Source: Paenibacillus sp. FSL H8-0048 (lineage in GTDB: Bacteria > Bacillota > Bacilli > Paenibacillales > Paenibacillaceae). Taken from it: 64,000 bases of DNA. Where the stretch lies: positions 3,038,001 to 3,102,000 of the forward strand of contig NZ_JBBODF010000001.1 in assembly GCF_038002825.1 (NCBI RefSeq). The letters run 5' to 3'. The notes under the pieces were generated by a model, which was given only the letters and a program-made list of their open reading frames with translations, had not been told where the DNA came from and searched no databases. The translations under genes were made by a program, and so were the position numbers. Each line of letters starts with the position of its first letter. Within the stretch, counting starts at the first letter, position 1. This document shows positions 36,211 to 45,123 of this stretch, piece by piece.

Positions 36211-36561
36211 ATGAAATCCACAGAGTTATGTCCAAGATTACAAAAAAGCATGGATATTATCGGCAGACGCTGGACGGGCTTAATCATCTATCAGCTGCTC
36301 TCAGGCCCCCAGCGCTTCGGGGAAATCGAGTCCTCGCTGCCTGTCAGCGGCAGGCTGCTGTCCGAACGGCTGAAGGAGCTGGAGCAGGAAGGCATCGTGC
36401 TGCGCGAGGTGTTCCCTGAGACCCCCGTCCGCATCCAGTATTCACTTACAGGCAAAGGCCGGGCGCTGGAATCCGTCATCCGCGATCTTCAGGTCTGGTC
36501 GGAATCCTGGATTACAGAAGAGGAATGCCGTTCCGCCTTCAGCGCTCCTCCGCACCCTTAG
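36211..36561 (+). CDS. HxlR-family transcriptional regulator
   Basis: A 116-residue winged-helix protein: CPRLQKSMDIIGRRWTGLIIYQLL, then RFGEIESSLP with VSGRLLSERLKELEQEGIV and VRIQYSLTGKGRAL, the complete HxlR wing. It has one cysteine near the N-terminus, as in redox- or aldehyde-sensing members. AAGAGGTGAG precedes the ATG. No divergent target enzyme is obvious; the gene is divergent from the YqkE-like gene. Confidence 0.9.
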   Translation: MKSTELCPRLQKSMDIIGRRWTGLIIYQLLSGPQRFGEIESSLPVSGRLLSERLKELEQEGIVLREVFPETPVRIQYSLTGKGRALESVIRDLQVWSESWITEEECRSAFSAPPHP

Positions 36562-36583
36562 TAAAGCCTGTCTAATTATATAT

Positions 36584-37087
36584 TTACAGCTTGCGGCCAA
36601 TGATGACCAGATCGCGGGGGATACCGTCAAGCACCGCAACTCCCGGCAAAAGCCCCCACTCCTTGAAGCCAAACTTCCGCAGCAGGGCGAGGCTGGGCTC
36701 ATTATGGCCAAATACGAACCCGACCAGATTCTGCAGCCCAAGGCGCGGACATTCCTCCACCGCCTTGGCGAGCAGAATGCTTCCCGCACCGCTCCCGCGG
36801 AATTTCTCATTTACATAGACACTAATCTCTGCTGTTCCATTATAGGCCGGACGGCCGTAGAAGGACTGGAAGCTGAACCAGGCCGCGATCTCGCCGCCCT
36901 GTCTCAGTACCCACAGCGGCCGGTGATGGCTGTTATGCTCATGGAACCACCCCACCCGCTCCTCTACGCTTACCGGCTCAAGATCCGCAGTTACCACTCT
37001 TCCGGCAACCGTCGAATTATAGATCTCCACAATTGCTTCCAAATCCTCTATTATTGCATCCTCTATACTGTAAGCCTGCCAATTCAT
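36584..37087 (-). CDS. GNAT acetyltransferase, phosphinothricin-acetylase-like
   Basis: A 167-residue GNAT with the N-terminal [23 protein letters not shown] of the phosphinothricin/methionine-sulfoximine acetylase group, the CoA loop [16 protein letters not shown] and the C-terminal [22 protein letters not shown]. The substrate may be an amino acid analogue or other amine. It converges on the HxlR gene. Confidence 0.87.
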   Translation of the reverse strand: MNWQAYSIEDAIIEDLEAIVEIYNSTVAGRVVTADLEPVSVEERVGWFHEHNSHHRPLWVLRQGGEIAAWFSFQSFYGRPAYNGTAEISVYVNEKFRGSGAGSILLAKAVEECPRLGLQNLVGFVFGHNEPSLALLRKFGFKEWGLLPGVAVLDGIPRDLVIIGRKL

Positions 37088-37144
37088 GCTGTATATCCTC
37101 CTAATTGTGGTATGAGCATCCGTAGTACTGTATCAGATCTAAAC

Positions 37145-37421
37145 GTGTGAGAATTACTTTGACCCATCGCGCTTGCTGAAGGCTTACTGCGCCCTGGTTA
37201 TAGTGCAAGGGTAGGCTTAATTGCAATCTGTACAACTAAATCGCCGGATGTGCTGCCGAATCCTTGTTTAGCTGTATTTTGTACAACTAAAATGCCACTA
37301 TACCAGGATTTTGGCCCATTGTGGCAGATTTAGTTGTACGAATTACAATTAAAAGAGGAAAGTCTTCCATCTCCCTGGTTTTAGTTGTATAAACTACATC
37401 TATCTCTGAGCGTTCGCTACG
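37145..37421. repeat. Dispersed four-hairpin element A (homologue of B)
   Basis: A ~275-bp noncoding element related by eye to 47378-47651. Four imperfect hairpins of the form TTTAGTTGTA-N5-TACAACTAAA have right arms starting at 37231, 37282, 37344 and 37395, spacings 51, 62 and 51. The best are the second (loop TTTTG) and third (loop CGAAT). Outer flanks (CGCTTGCTGA on the left, GTTCGCTACG on the right) are shared with element B. It fills the gap between a GNAT and an SDR gene. Confidence 0.85.
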
Positions 37422-37606
37422 AACCGAATCAATTCCTTCCTCCATGGGGTTCTTTACTTGCTAAAGGTGGCTTTCTTCCAGAATAGGAGTTCATCCGTCC
37501 GTTACACCGAGTCCCTCAGCAGAGTGAATATGAGACCATTACCGGACCTTAACGAGCCAGCGTCTCATTCGCACTGCAGTCATTCGGATGCTGTAGGCGC
37601 TGGAAC

Positions 37607-37798
37607 GATAGTAACTGCATTTTGTACAATGGAATGCTGTAAAAAAGGCTTTAAAATAGAATCTAGTGTATTCCGTACAATGGAATGTTGAAAACAGGCC
37701 ATTTTTTACCCAAAACACAACATTCTACTGTATAAAATACAATAGAATCTCATTTTACGGTCAGTAATCCATTTTCTATTGCAGGAAATACAATCACC
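37607..37798. repeat. Dispersed four-hairpin element C (homologue of D)
   Basis: Related to 54504-54693. Right arms start at 37625, 37676, 37738 and 37789, spacings 51, 62 and 51. The third hairpin is nearly perfect: ATTCTACTGTA-TAAAA-TACAATAGAAT. The rest of the gap (37422-37606 and 37799-38042) holds no gene or further repeat that I can see. Confidence 0.83.
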
Positions 37799-38042
37799 TA
37801 CTTGAATGTAAGAGCAGAAATCGGTAACGGGTGCAGGATCAGCCCAATATCTAGCTCGATGTTCGTGCTCAGCCTTTAACACACTTGAGGTTCATTCTTA
37901 CAGTTTTAAAGTTGATGCTCTAGTAGTGGAATCACTTGTTTAGATCTGAATGGTCTAGCAGAGTAATTATACTTCAAACCGGTCTTATTACGCAGCAGTT
38001 CCACAGGTGCAGCAATGCTGAACCAACCCTATTGAAAGAGCA

Positions 38043-38891
38043 TTACTCAAGCCCCGTCTGCTCCAGACTCCACTTCCATAATCGTGCGCCCGCTTCTGTA
38101 TCCTCCGCCCGCGGCGTCAGTTCCTTGATCTTGCGGCGGTAATAATATTGCCCGCTTACCCCGTCCAGCTCCGGCACAGTCGCCAGCAGGATGGCCGTAT
38201 CTGCTCCCTGCTCAGGTGTCAGGAAGAAGCGGGACAGCAGCTTCAGTACTCCGCGCCCAAAACCAGTCTCCCGGTTCACCCCGATACTCGTCCCCACCGC
38301 GCCCGGATGCAGACAATTCACCGTAACCCGGGTATCCTTCAAGCGCGCAGCCAGCTCACGGGTGAACAGAATATTCGCCAGCTTGGAGCGGGCGTATGCC
38401 TTCGCCGGATTGAAGCCGCGGGATAACGTATGATCCTCCAGGTACAGCTTGCCGAGCTTATATGCTCCCGAAGCCACAACCACAATCCGGCCCTGTTCAG
38501 CAGCCTTGAGATTATCCAGCAGCAGATGGGTCAGCAGGAAGTGCCCCAGATGATTCACGCCCAGGTCCAGCTCGTAGCCGTCCGCCGTCAGCTCACGCTT
38601 CAGTGCTACCACTCCTGCGTTATTAATTAGAACATCCAGTACAGGATACTCGGCAGTGAACTCCCCGGCAAAAGCGCGGATGCTATCGAAGGAAGCGAGA
38701 TCGCACAGCATCAGCCGGATCTGGCTGGATCCGCTCTGCCGCACAGCATCGGCAAGCGCTTCTTCCCCCCGCTTAAGGCTGCGGCAGGCCATAATGACAG
38801 TAGCCCCTCTGCGGGCCATTTCTACGGTTGTAGCCAGCCCCATCCCGGAGTTGGCGCCGGTGATCAGCACTGTTTTTCCTTGCATGGACAT
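38043..38891 (-). CDS. Short-chain dehydrogenase/reductase
   Basis: A 282-residue SDR of the retinol-dehydrogenase-like group. It has the cofactor motif TGANSGMG, an ACRSLKRGEEAL segment suggesting NADP preference, the structural INNAGV, and the catalytic YARSK (Tyr-x3-Lys) preceded by a serine in VVASGAYKLG. GAGAGGGGA lies upstream; ATG 38891 or 38885 may be used. The substrate cannot be inferred. Confidence 0.9.
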   Translation of the reverse strand: MSMQGKTVLITGANSGMGLATTVEMARRGATVIMACRSLKRGEEALADAVRQSGSSQIRLMLCDLASFDSIRAFAGEFTAEYPVLDVLINNAGVVALKRELTADGYELDLGVNHLGHFLLTHLLLDNLKAAEQGRIVVVASGAYKLGKLYLEDHTLSRGFNPAKAYARSKLANILFTRELAARLKDTRVTVNCLHPGAVGTSIGVNRETGFGRGVLKLLSRFFLTPEQGADTAILLATVPELDGVSGQYYYRRKIKELTPRAEDTEAGARLWKWSLEQTGLE

Positions 38892-39018
38892 CTTCCCCTC
38901 TCCTGCATACAGGCCCTAGCGGCAATTGTGCCGGGCTGGCCTAATCCGAGTAAGTATATGCGTTAAGCTCATGTTACATCATTTCAGAGGGTTAACATAG
39001 TCCAAAAACCGCCACTCT

Positions 39019-40224
39019 TCACTTCCAGTCCGGACGCAGCGCAATCAGCCGGTCATCCTGCGCCTGTGGGCCGCCTCTGCCGTCGCGGTTGTTGGTCATA
39101 AGGTACAGGGTGCCATCCGGCCCTTCCGCCACATTGCGGATTCGTCCGTACTTTTCCTTGAACAGACTGGTTATTGAAGGTGCTTCGCCCGCTGGCGGCA
39201 GCGATACCCTTAGGAGCTGCTGCCCGGCCAGACTGGCAACCAGCAGCTCACCGGCCCAGGGTCCCTGCGTAATGAAGGTCATTCCTGACGGAGCCCAAGT
39301 CTCCTCACCGCTGTGGGCCAGCGGAGCTGTCAGCTTCGGCTGACCCTCTCCGGTCTCATCGCCTTCGATCAGCGGCCAGCCATAGTTGGCTCCGGCCTTG
39401 ATTAGGTTCAGCTCATCATGACTGGACTGGCCATGCTCGGAGCTGTAGAGCGCGCCGCTCTCCGGCTGCCAGGCCAGCCCCTGGGCATTGCGGTGACCCA
39501 TGCTGTAGACCGGCGAGCCGGGCCACGGGTTGTCTTCGGGGATGGAGCCGCCGGGCGTAATCCGCAGGATTTTGCCGCCCAGACTATTCTTGTCCTGCGC
39601 CAGCTCCGGCTCATAGCGGTCACCTGTGGTGATGTACAAATTCCCGTCCGGCCCGAGCTTGATCCGTCCGCCGTTATGATTGGTGTCGCCCGGTATGTGA
39701 TCCAGCAGAACCCGGCTGATCTCTGCTGCTTCTCTTCCAATCTGAATCTGCAGCACCCGGTTCGCCGGTTCGCCCTCTTCCGTGCGGTAGGTGTGATAGA
39801 CATAAGCCCGTCCGTTCTGCTCAAAATCAGCATCAAGCGCAAGCCCCAAGAGCCCGCCTTCTCCCTTGCTGACAAAAGGTTCCGAGAGCTTCAGCAGCGG
39901 AGTATCGCGCAGCTTGCCGTTCTCCATGACACGCAGGCTGCCGGAACGCTCGGTAATGAAAATCCGTCCATCCGCTGCAAACGCCATCTCCCAGGGAACC
40001 TCAAGGCCCCTGGCTACAGTCTCAGCAGTATAGGGTAAATCCGGGGATACACCCGGAGCTTCATCAGGCTGGGCGTTGACCGGCGGACTGCCTTCTGCCC
40101 CATTCTCCTGCAGACTATCCTCCTGTGCAGCGGGAGTGCAGGCTGACAGCAATGTCATCATCAAGACCAGTGTTACACGCAGCAGACAGGTACGGGAGAG
40201 CAGCCGTATTTTGGTTACAGCCAT
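39019..40224 (-). CDS. PQQ-type sugar dehydrogenase lipoprotein
   Basis: A 401-residue exported lipoprotein with signal peptide and lipobox LLSA-C. After a short linker the six-bladed propeller of soluble glucose/sorbosone dehydrogenases follows: VPWEMAFAADGRIFITERSG, GGLLGLALDADF, NHNGGRIKLGPDGNLYITTGD and GHRNAQGLAW. Relatives bind PQQ and oxidise aldoses. No PQQ synthesis gene is present in this window, so cofactor supply or a non-catalytic role is open. Confidence 0.9.
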   Translation of the reverse strand: MAVTKIRLLSRTCLLRVTLVLMMTLLSACTPAAQEDSLQENGAEGSPPVNAQPDEAPGVSPDLPYTAETVARGLEVPWEMAFAADGRIFITERSGSLRVMENGKLRDTPLLKLSEPFVSKGEGGLLGLALDADFEQNGRAYVYHTYRTEEGEPANRVLQIQIGREAAEISRVLLDHIPGDTNHNGGRIKLGPDGNLYITTGDRYEPELAQDKNSLGGKILRITPGGSIPEDNPWPGSPVYSMGHRNAQGLAWQPESGALYSSEHGQSSHDELNLIKAGANYGWPLIEGDETGEGQPKLTAPLAHSGEETWAPSGMTFITQGPWAGELLVASLAGQQLLRVSLPPAGEAPSITSLFKEKYGRIRNVAEGPDGTLYLMTNNRDGRGGPQAQDDRLIALRPDWK

Positions 40225-40398
40225 GTTTCTAACCTCCTTCAGGTATTATCAAATCCTGATTGTGGCAACTATTACCCTGTGCTTCTCTCCCTCAAACGAC
40301 TGAGGCTGCAGTGATAACGGGAGGTGCAGCATCCATTTTTATGAATTATAATGGGAACATTGCTGTTCAAGCGTGTAGATGAAAGGGGAACTATTGAA

Positions 40399-41493
40399 AT
40401 GAATGCAGCTCTGCAACAACTGGAGCAGGACATGACAGCCGCAAGCCTGGATGCCCTGCTCGTAACCGATCCCAAGCATGTGTACTATTTGACGGGCTTT
40501 GCCAGCAACCCGCATGAACGTTTTCTGGGCCTGCTGCTGATCCGGGGCGAAGAACCGGTGCTGATCGTTCCGGCGCTGGACGCCGAAGCCGCGCATGCCG
40601 CCTCCTCGGTGAAGACGATTCTGACACACAGCGACACGGACAACCCGTATGCTCTGCTGAAGTCTCGCTTCGGCAGTGTAAGTCCGGGCAGCATCGGCAT
40701 CGAGAAGGAACACTTCTCGCTCAGCCGTTATGAGCTGCTCGCAGAAGCGGTCGCCGCCGGTTCCTACCAGGATATCGGCCATCTGCTCCGGGCGATGCGC
40801 GCGGTCAAGACCCCGGAGGAAGTGCGTATCATGAAGCATGCCGCCGAGCTGGTGGAGGAGGTTCTCCGCCAAGGCCTGGCGCATGTCAAAGCCGGAGTCA
40901 GCGAGATTGAACTGGTAGCGGAGCTGGAGTATCTGATGAAAAAAGCCGGCGCCTCCGGCCCCTCCTTCGACACGATGGTGCTGTCCGGTTCGAACACGGC
41001 CCTGCCGCACGGCGTACCAGGCGAACGCCTGATTCAGCCGGGCGGCCTGTTAATGTTCGACCTGGGTGTCTATGCCGGAGGCTACGCCTCGGACATTACA
41101 CGCACCTTCGCCGTGGGGGAAGTAGACAGCACGCTGCGAGACATCTACAATACTGTGCTCGCCGCTAACGAAGCGGGTATTGCCGCTTCTGTAGCTGGAG
41201 CGACCTTCGGTTCTGTCGACAAGGCCGCACGTGATGTGATTGATGCCGCAGGTTACGGGAAGTACTTCATGCACCGTGTCGGACACGGGCTGGGCATGGA
41301 TACCCATGAGTATCCTTCGCTGCACGGGCTGAATACGGATATTATCCGGAACGGCAACGTCTTCACCGTAGAGCCGGGGATTTATGTGCCGGGTCTCGGC
41401 GGTGTGCGCATTGAGGACGATGTGCTGGTCACCGCCGAAGGTCCGCAGACGCTGACCAGCTTCCCCAAAGAATGGACAGTGCTTAACCTGTAA
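40399..41493 (+). CDS. M24-family Xaa-Pro peptidase
   Basis: A 364-residue creatinase-fold peptidase. The metal ligands are visible as D in MFDLGVYAGGYASDITRTF (two Asp), H in HRVGHGLGMDTHEYP, and E in FTVEPGIYVPG and GVRIEDDVLVT. The N-terminal domain (DALLVTDPKHVYYLTGF) is typical of PepQ/PapA. It should cleave dipeptides or N-terminal residues before proline in the cytosol. ATG 40399 follows AAAGGGGA; an upstream in-frame ATG at 40351 lies in a TATAAT sequence. Confidence 0.92.
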   Translation: MNAALQQLEQDMTAASLDALLVTDPKHVYYLTGFASNPHERFLGLLLIRGEEPVLIVPALDAEAAHAASSVKTILTHSDTDNPYALLKSRFGSVSPGSIGIEKEHFSLSRYELLAEAVAAGSYQDIGHLLRAMRAVKTPEEVRIMKHAAELVEEVLRQGLAHVKAGVSEIELVAELEYLMKKAGASGPSFDTMVLSGSNTALPHGVPGERLIQPGGLLMFDLGVYAGGYASDITRTFAVGEVDSTLRDIYNTVLAANEAGIAASVAGATFGSVDKAARDVIDAAGYGKYFMHRVGHGLGMDTHEYPSLHGLNTDIIRNGNVFTVEPGIYVPGLGGVRIEDDVLVTAEGPQTLTSFPKEWTVLNL

Positions 41494-41555
41494 TTCTGCC
41501 GAACGTTCAGGAAGCTTCAAGTTAGCGCGCGAGTCCGCTATACATCACGGCACAC

Positions 41556-41593
41556 AAAAGCCCCAGTCTCCCGATCTTCGGGGCTGGGGCTTT
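41556..41593. terminator. Bidirectional terminator
   Basis: AAAGCCCCAG / CTGGGGCTTT stem between the convergent peptidase and queuosine-precursor transporter genes. Confidence 0.88.
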
Positions 41594-41607
41594 AATCGTC
41601 GGGAGGC

Positions 41608-42315
41608 TTACTCCCGGATAACAGACTTCTGCTCATCTTCGGCGAATTTGAAGGAACGGCCCAGATACAGCACCGGCGTGCCGGCGGCCGTGAGAATGAA
41701 CTTGGACAGGTAGGTGGTCAGCAGAATCTCGGTCCACACCTTCATGTCATAGGTCCCGGCAAAAGCAATCGTACAGAAGATCAGCGTATCGACAAAGGAG
41801 CTGATCATCGTGCTGCCGTTCGAGCGAATCCATAGCTGCTTAGAGCTGCCGTAATATTTTCGTATCCAGGCATAGAGCCGTACATCCAGGAACTGGCTGA
41901 TAAAATAAGCGGTCAAACTGCCCAGCGCAAGTCTCGGCATCAGGCCAAATATCCTCTGCAGTGCGGCTTGGGCAATGTCCGTCTCCTGAGGCTTGAACAC
42001 AAGCACCATCTGCATAATGACGGTCGTCATGAGCAGTGTGAAGAAGCCGAACCACACGGCGCTCCGCGCTTCAGCCCGGCCGTACCGCTCATTGAGCAGG
42101 TCACTGGTCATATAGAGCGTGACATACATCGTATTGCCCAGCGTCATTACAATATCGAACGGCATCGCAATGGTCTTAGCCACCTGGATATTAGCGACTA
42201 CGGTCGCCATGCCGACCCAGGCGTAGAGCCCTTTTTTACCGAATAAGCGGTAGCACAGCAGAAAAAACACAAAATTAACGACAACAAAACAAACGCCCCA
42301 CAACAAGTTAAACAT
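41608..42315 (-). CDS. Queuosine precursor transporter (YhhQ/VUT family)
   Basis: A 235-residue membrane protein with about six spans, of the COG1738 VUT family whose YhhQ members import queuosine precursors (preQ0/preQ1). Family segments include YVTLYMTSDLLNERYGRAEARSAVWFGF (read in two halves), LTAYFISQFLDVRLYAWIRK and FVDTLIFCTIAFAGT. The preQ1-I riboswitch immediately upstream strongly supports the substrate class. No queuosine synthesis genes lie nearby. Confidence 0.93.
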   Translation of the reverse strand: MFNLLWGVCFVVVNFVFFLLCYRLFGKKGLYAWVGMATVVANIQVAKTIAMPFDIVMTLGNTMYVTLYMTSDLLNERYGRAEARSAVWFGFFTLLMTTVIMQMVLVFKPQETDIAQAALQRIFGLMPRLALGSLTAYFISQFLDVRLYAWIRKYYGSSKQLWIRSNGSTMISSFVDTLIFCTIAFAGTYDMKVWTEILLTTYLSKFILTAAGTPVLYLGRSFKFAEDEQKSVIRE

Positions 42316-42328
42316 AATGCCTGGTATT

Positions 42329-42368
42329 CCTCCTAGTTTTGGTTACGCGGGATGGTTACGAACCGCGG
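42329..42368 (-). promoter_or_regulatory. preQ1-I riboswitch upstream of the precursor transporter
   Basis: On the minus strand: stem CGCGG / CCGCG (42363-42367 with 42346-42350), 12-nt loop TTCGTAACCATC, then tail TAACCAAAACTAGG. The layout matches the class I preQ1 aptamer, where the A-rich tail folds back as a pseudoknot. The tail runs into the AGGAGG ribosome site (42329-42334), so ligand binding should hide it and repress translation of the transporter. Confidence 0.88.
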
Positions 42369-42613
42369 ATCACAGTTAAGAAACAAAACATAACTACTCT
42401 ATCACATACAAAGCTAACATGCTATGAAATTTTAAATTTTCAGAAAAGCAGCAATTCCTTGCTTCTTTTTGCCGAAATAGTGATAGAGTCATTAAATATT
42501 CAGGTATTTCTGAAAATAATGCAGCAAATAGCAATTTTTCACTATTCAACCGGAGGTTAATTCTATAGAATATGGAGATTAAGATGCATTTCACGTAAAA
42601 AGGAGCGAATGCC

Positions 42614-44302
42614 ATGTTTGGCTTCAAAAAATCAATTAGCCGCAAGTTTACGCTGTTGCTGTTCGTCGTTCTGCTACTCACTTCTCTTACGCTGAGTATC
42701 AGCTTCTACATTATATCTATCGGCACCATTAACAGCTATGTCATTCCGCAGATCGACAAGTCTCTGAGTGCCGCAGCCCAGGATGCCTATAAGAACCTGA
42801 ATGCAACCAGTGCGCAGCAGACCCTGAACAAGAATGAGCAGGCCAGGACCAACGTCGAATTCTATCTGGAGGATAAGCGTAAAAAGCTGGATGTGGATAC
42901 GATCTTCCTCATCAATCTGAAGGATGGCCAGGCCACTGTCCTGACCGCAGATCATGGTGCCAAGCTCAAACCGGATGAAGCGATAGAAGTAACGCCTGCC
43001 ATGGAGCAAGCCTCCAAAGGAAAAACAGGACTTAGTGAAATGTATAGTGATAGCCACGGTATACATAAAAGTGCCTATGTCGGCATTCCCGGAACAACCA
43101 TGATTGTTGCCGCAAGCGCAGATATGGACTTCGTCAAAGACAAGATGAGCAGCATCCTGTGGACAAGCGCAGGTATTACCCTGTTGGCATTGGTGGTAGG
43201 GGTTACTGCCGCAGGCTTCATGAGCCGCAGAATTACCCGCCCGATCACTAAGCTTGCTGCCTACAGCAACAAGCTGGCAAGCGGCGACTTCACCGAAGCG
43301 TTGACTCTCAAAGGTACGGATGAAGTTGGACAGCTCTCCGAGAGCTTCCGCATCATGAGTGAACGCCTGAAGGAGATGATCGGACATGTGCTGGATACCT
43401 CCGGGACCGTAGTGGCCGATTCCAATGATCTGAAGACGCGTGTCCAGATCCTTAATGAGATGGCTGAACATTCAGCGGCCTCTGTGGAGGAGATCGGCAA
43501 GGGCAGTACCATGATTGCCAGCAGCGCGATGGATAACTCCCGCGCGATGGATGAGATCAATATGGGCATCCAGCATATTGCCTCCGCCGCCGGTGAGGTC
43601 ACCGAGCAGATCAGCGAAGCATCCACCGAAGCCCAGAGCGGCAATGATATTGCCCAGAGTGCAGTGGAGCAGATGCGCCAGGTAGAGCAGGCCTCCGAAC
43701 AATCGCTGGAGCAGTTCCGCTTGATGAACGAACGCTCACTGATGATCGGTGAGGTCGTGCAGGGCATTACCGAGATTACCAAGCAGATTCAGATGCTGTC
43801 GCTTAATGCCTCCATTGAGGCCGCCCGTGCCGGGGAGCATGGCCGCGGATTCGCTGTGGTGGCCGGAGAAGTGCGCAAGCTCTCCGAGCAGTCTAAGGAA
43901 TCCAATGAGCAGATCCGTGAGTTCCTGATGAGCCTGCAGGAGGATATGAACCAGTCTGTATCCGAAATGAACCATGTCAATGCGGAAGTGGCCTCCGGGA
44001 TGAACAAGGTGGCCGAAGCCGGCAATGCGTTTAACCACCTGCTGATCCTCATTCAGAGCATCAATCACAGCATCCAGTCGGTCTCTGCCGCCACTCAGCA
44101 GATCTCGGCAGGCACCGAGGAAGTCAGCGCCTCTGTAGAAGAAACGGCGCAGATTACCGCCAAGTCGCAGCAGAATGCAGACACACTTGCCGACAACTCG
44201 TCCCGCCAGCATGAGGAGCTGGAGGGCCACGCCCAGACCGTCGAGCACCTTTACCAGCAGGCCGTGAAGCTGCAAAAGGCCGCTCAGCAGTTTAAGATTT
44301 GA
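42614..44302 (+). CDS. Methyl-accepting chemotaxis protein
   Basis: A 562-residue transmembrane chemoreceptor. One membrane helix at about 12-36, an extracytoplasmic sensor of about 150 residues resembling a single Cache domain, a second helix at about 180-202, a HAMP domain (ITRPITKLAAYSNKLASGDF) and a long cytoplasmic coiled coil. The hairpin tip ITKQIQMLSLNASIEAARAGEHGRGFAVVA (quoted in parts: LSLNASIEAARAGEHG) is the conserved CheA/CheW contact. AAAAGGAG precedes the ATG. The ligand is unknown. Confidence 0.95.
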   Translation: MFGFKKSISRKFTLLLFVVLLLTSLTLSISFYIISIGTINSYVIPQIDKSLSAAAQDAYKNLNATSAQQTLNKNEQARTNVEFYLEDKRKKLDVDTIFLINLKDGQATVLTADHGAKLKPDEAIEVTPAMEQASKGKTGLSEMYSDSHGIHKSAYVGIPGTTMIVAASADMDFVKDKMSSILWTSAGITLLALVVGVTAAGFMSRRITRPITKLAAYSNKLASGDFTEALTLKGTDEVGQLSESFRIMSERLKEMIGHVLDTSGTVVADSNDLKTRVQILNEMAEHSAASVEEIGKGSTMIASSAMDNSRAMDEINMGIQHIASAAGEVTEQISEASTEAQSGNDIAQSAVEQMRQVEQASEQSLEQFRLMNERSLMIGEVVQGITEITKQIQMLSLNASIEAARAGEHGRGFAVVAGEVRKLSEQSKESNEQIREFLMSLQEDMNQSVSEMNHVNAEVASGMNKVAEAGNAFNHLLILIQSINHSIQSVSAATQQISAGTEEVSASVEETAQITAKSQQNADTLADNSSRQHEELEGHAQTVEHLYQQAVKLQKAAQQFKI

Positions 44303-44444
44303 GGGTGCTAAGCGCGGTCATGTGGAGATACCGAGAGCGCAGGAAATGTACTAGAATGCTGGAAATTCTGGCTACCTCCAGCTTCTGGGAACGCTGCTTC
44401 TGGAAGCGTTTAGTCACTAATTACAGGGTAGCGGGTAGCAAGGC

Positions 44445-44640
44445 AGGTTTTAGTTGGATAAATGTATCCTAATTCAGTAATTATGGAACATTGGAGGATT
44501 TTAGTTGGAGAAGTGTAACTTATTTTCAGCGAATTCTCTTTTTTCGGTAATTCCAGGTTGTTTAAGTGCCTTTTTTCCAACTATTGCTTTGCAAGGTGCT
44601 AGTGGTGCATGAACAAGTGCCGAAAATCCAACTATTTTTG
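44445..44640. repeat. Dispersed four-hairpin element E (homologue of F)
   Basis: AGTTGG motifs at 44452 and 44503, and inverted CCAACT motifs at 44577 and 44628. Using the same arm definition as elements A-D, right arms start near 44464, 44515, 44576 and 44627: spacings 51, 61 and 51. Stems are weaker than in A-D. Beyond it (44641-44700) is GATGCT/GATACT low-complexity sequence. The element lies between convergent chemoreceptor and ynfA genes. Confidence 0.72.
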
Positions 44641-44729
44641 ATGCTGATACTGATGCTGATGCTGACCTTGACGCTACCCGGTTGGACCGGCTAACTAATT
44701 ACTCAGCTAACTACTCAATTAACTAATTG

Positions 44730-44775
44730 AAAAAACAGTTCCCGAGGCGATATAGCCTTTGGAACTGCTTTTTTT
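44730..44775. terminator. Terminator downstream of the ynfA-type gene
   Basis: CAGTTCC / GGAACTG stem flanked by A-run and T-run, usable from both directions; the downstream end of the cbiP-ynfA transcript. Confidence 0.85.
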
Positions 44776-44794
44776 GAGAAGTGAAGGTTGTTGC

Positions 44795-45121
44795 TCAGTG
44801 CCTTGGCGCCCATAAAATGACGGATACCCCGATGACGCAGATGCCGGCTCCGATCCAGTCGTAGAGATCCGGCGTCTTGCGGTCCACCAGCCAGCCCCAC
44901 AGTACAGCCAGTACGATGAATACTCCGCCATAAGCGGCGTACACCCGGCCAAACGAAGGGAACTTCTGCAGGGTCGGGATTATACCATAGGCGATCAGGA
45001 TAACCGAGCCTGCCAATCCATACCATAACGGGCGTGATTCCCGCAGCCAGAGCCAGACGAGGTATCCGCCGCCGATCTCAGCGAGACCAGCTACGACAAA
45101 CAGCAGCACAGCAAGCAGCAT
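44795..45121 (-). CDS. YnfA/UPF0060-family small membrane protein
   Basis: A 108-residue protein with four transmembrane helices and the family pattern [38 protein letters not shown] and [20 protein letters not shown]. YnfA proteins resemble SMR exporters but their physiological substrate is unsettled. It starts two bases after cbiP ends, so it is read from the same transcript, without an obvious link to cobalamin. Confidence 0.92.
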   Translation of the reverse strand: MLLAVLLFVVAGLAEIGGGYLVWLWLRESRPLWYGLAGSVILIAYGIIPTLQKFPSFGRVYAAYGGVFIVLAVLWGWLVDRKTPDLYDWIGAGICVIGVSVILWAPRH

Positions 45122-45123
45122 CG

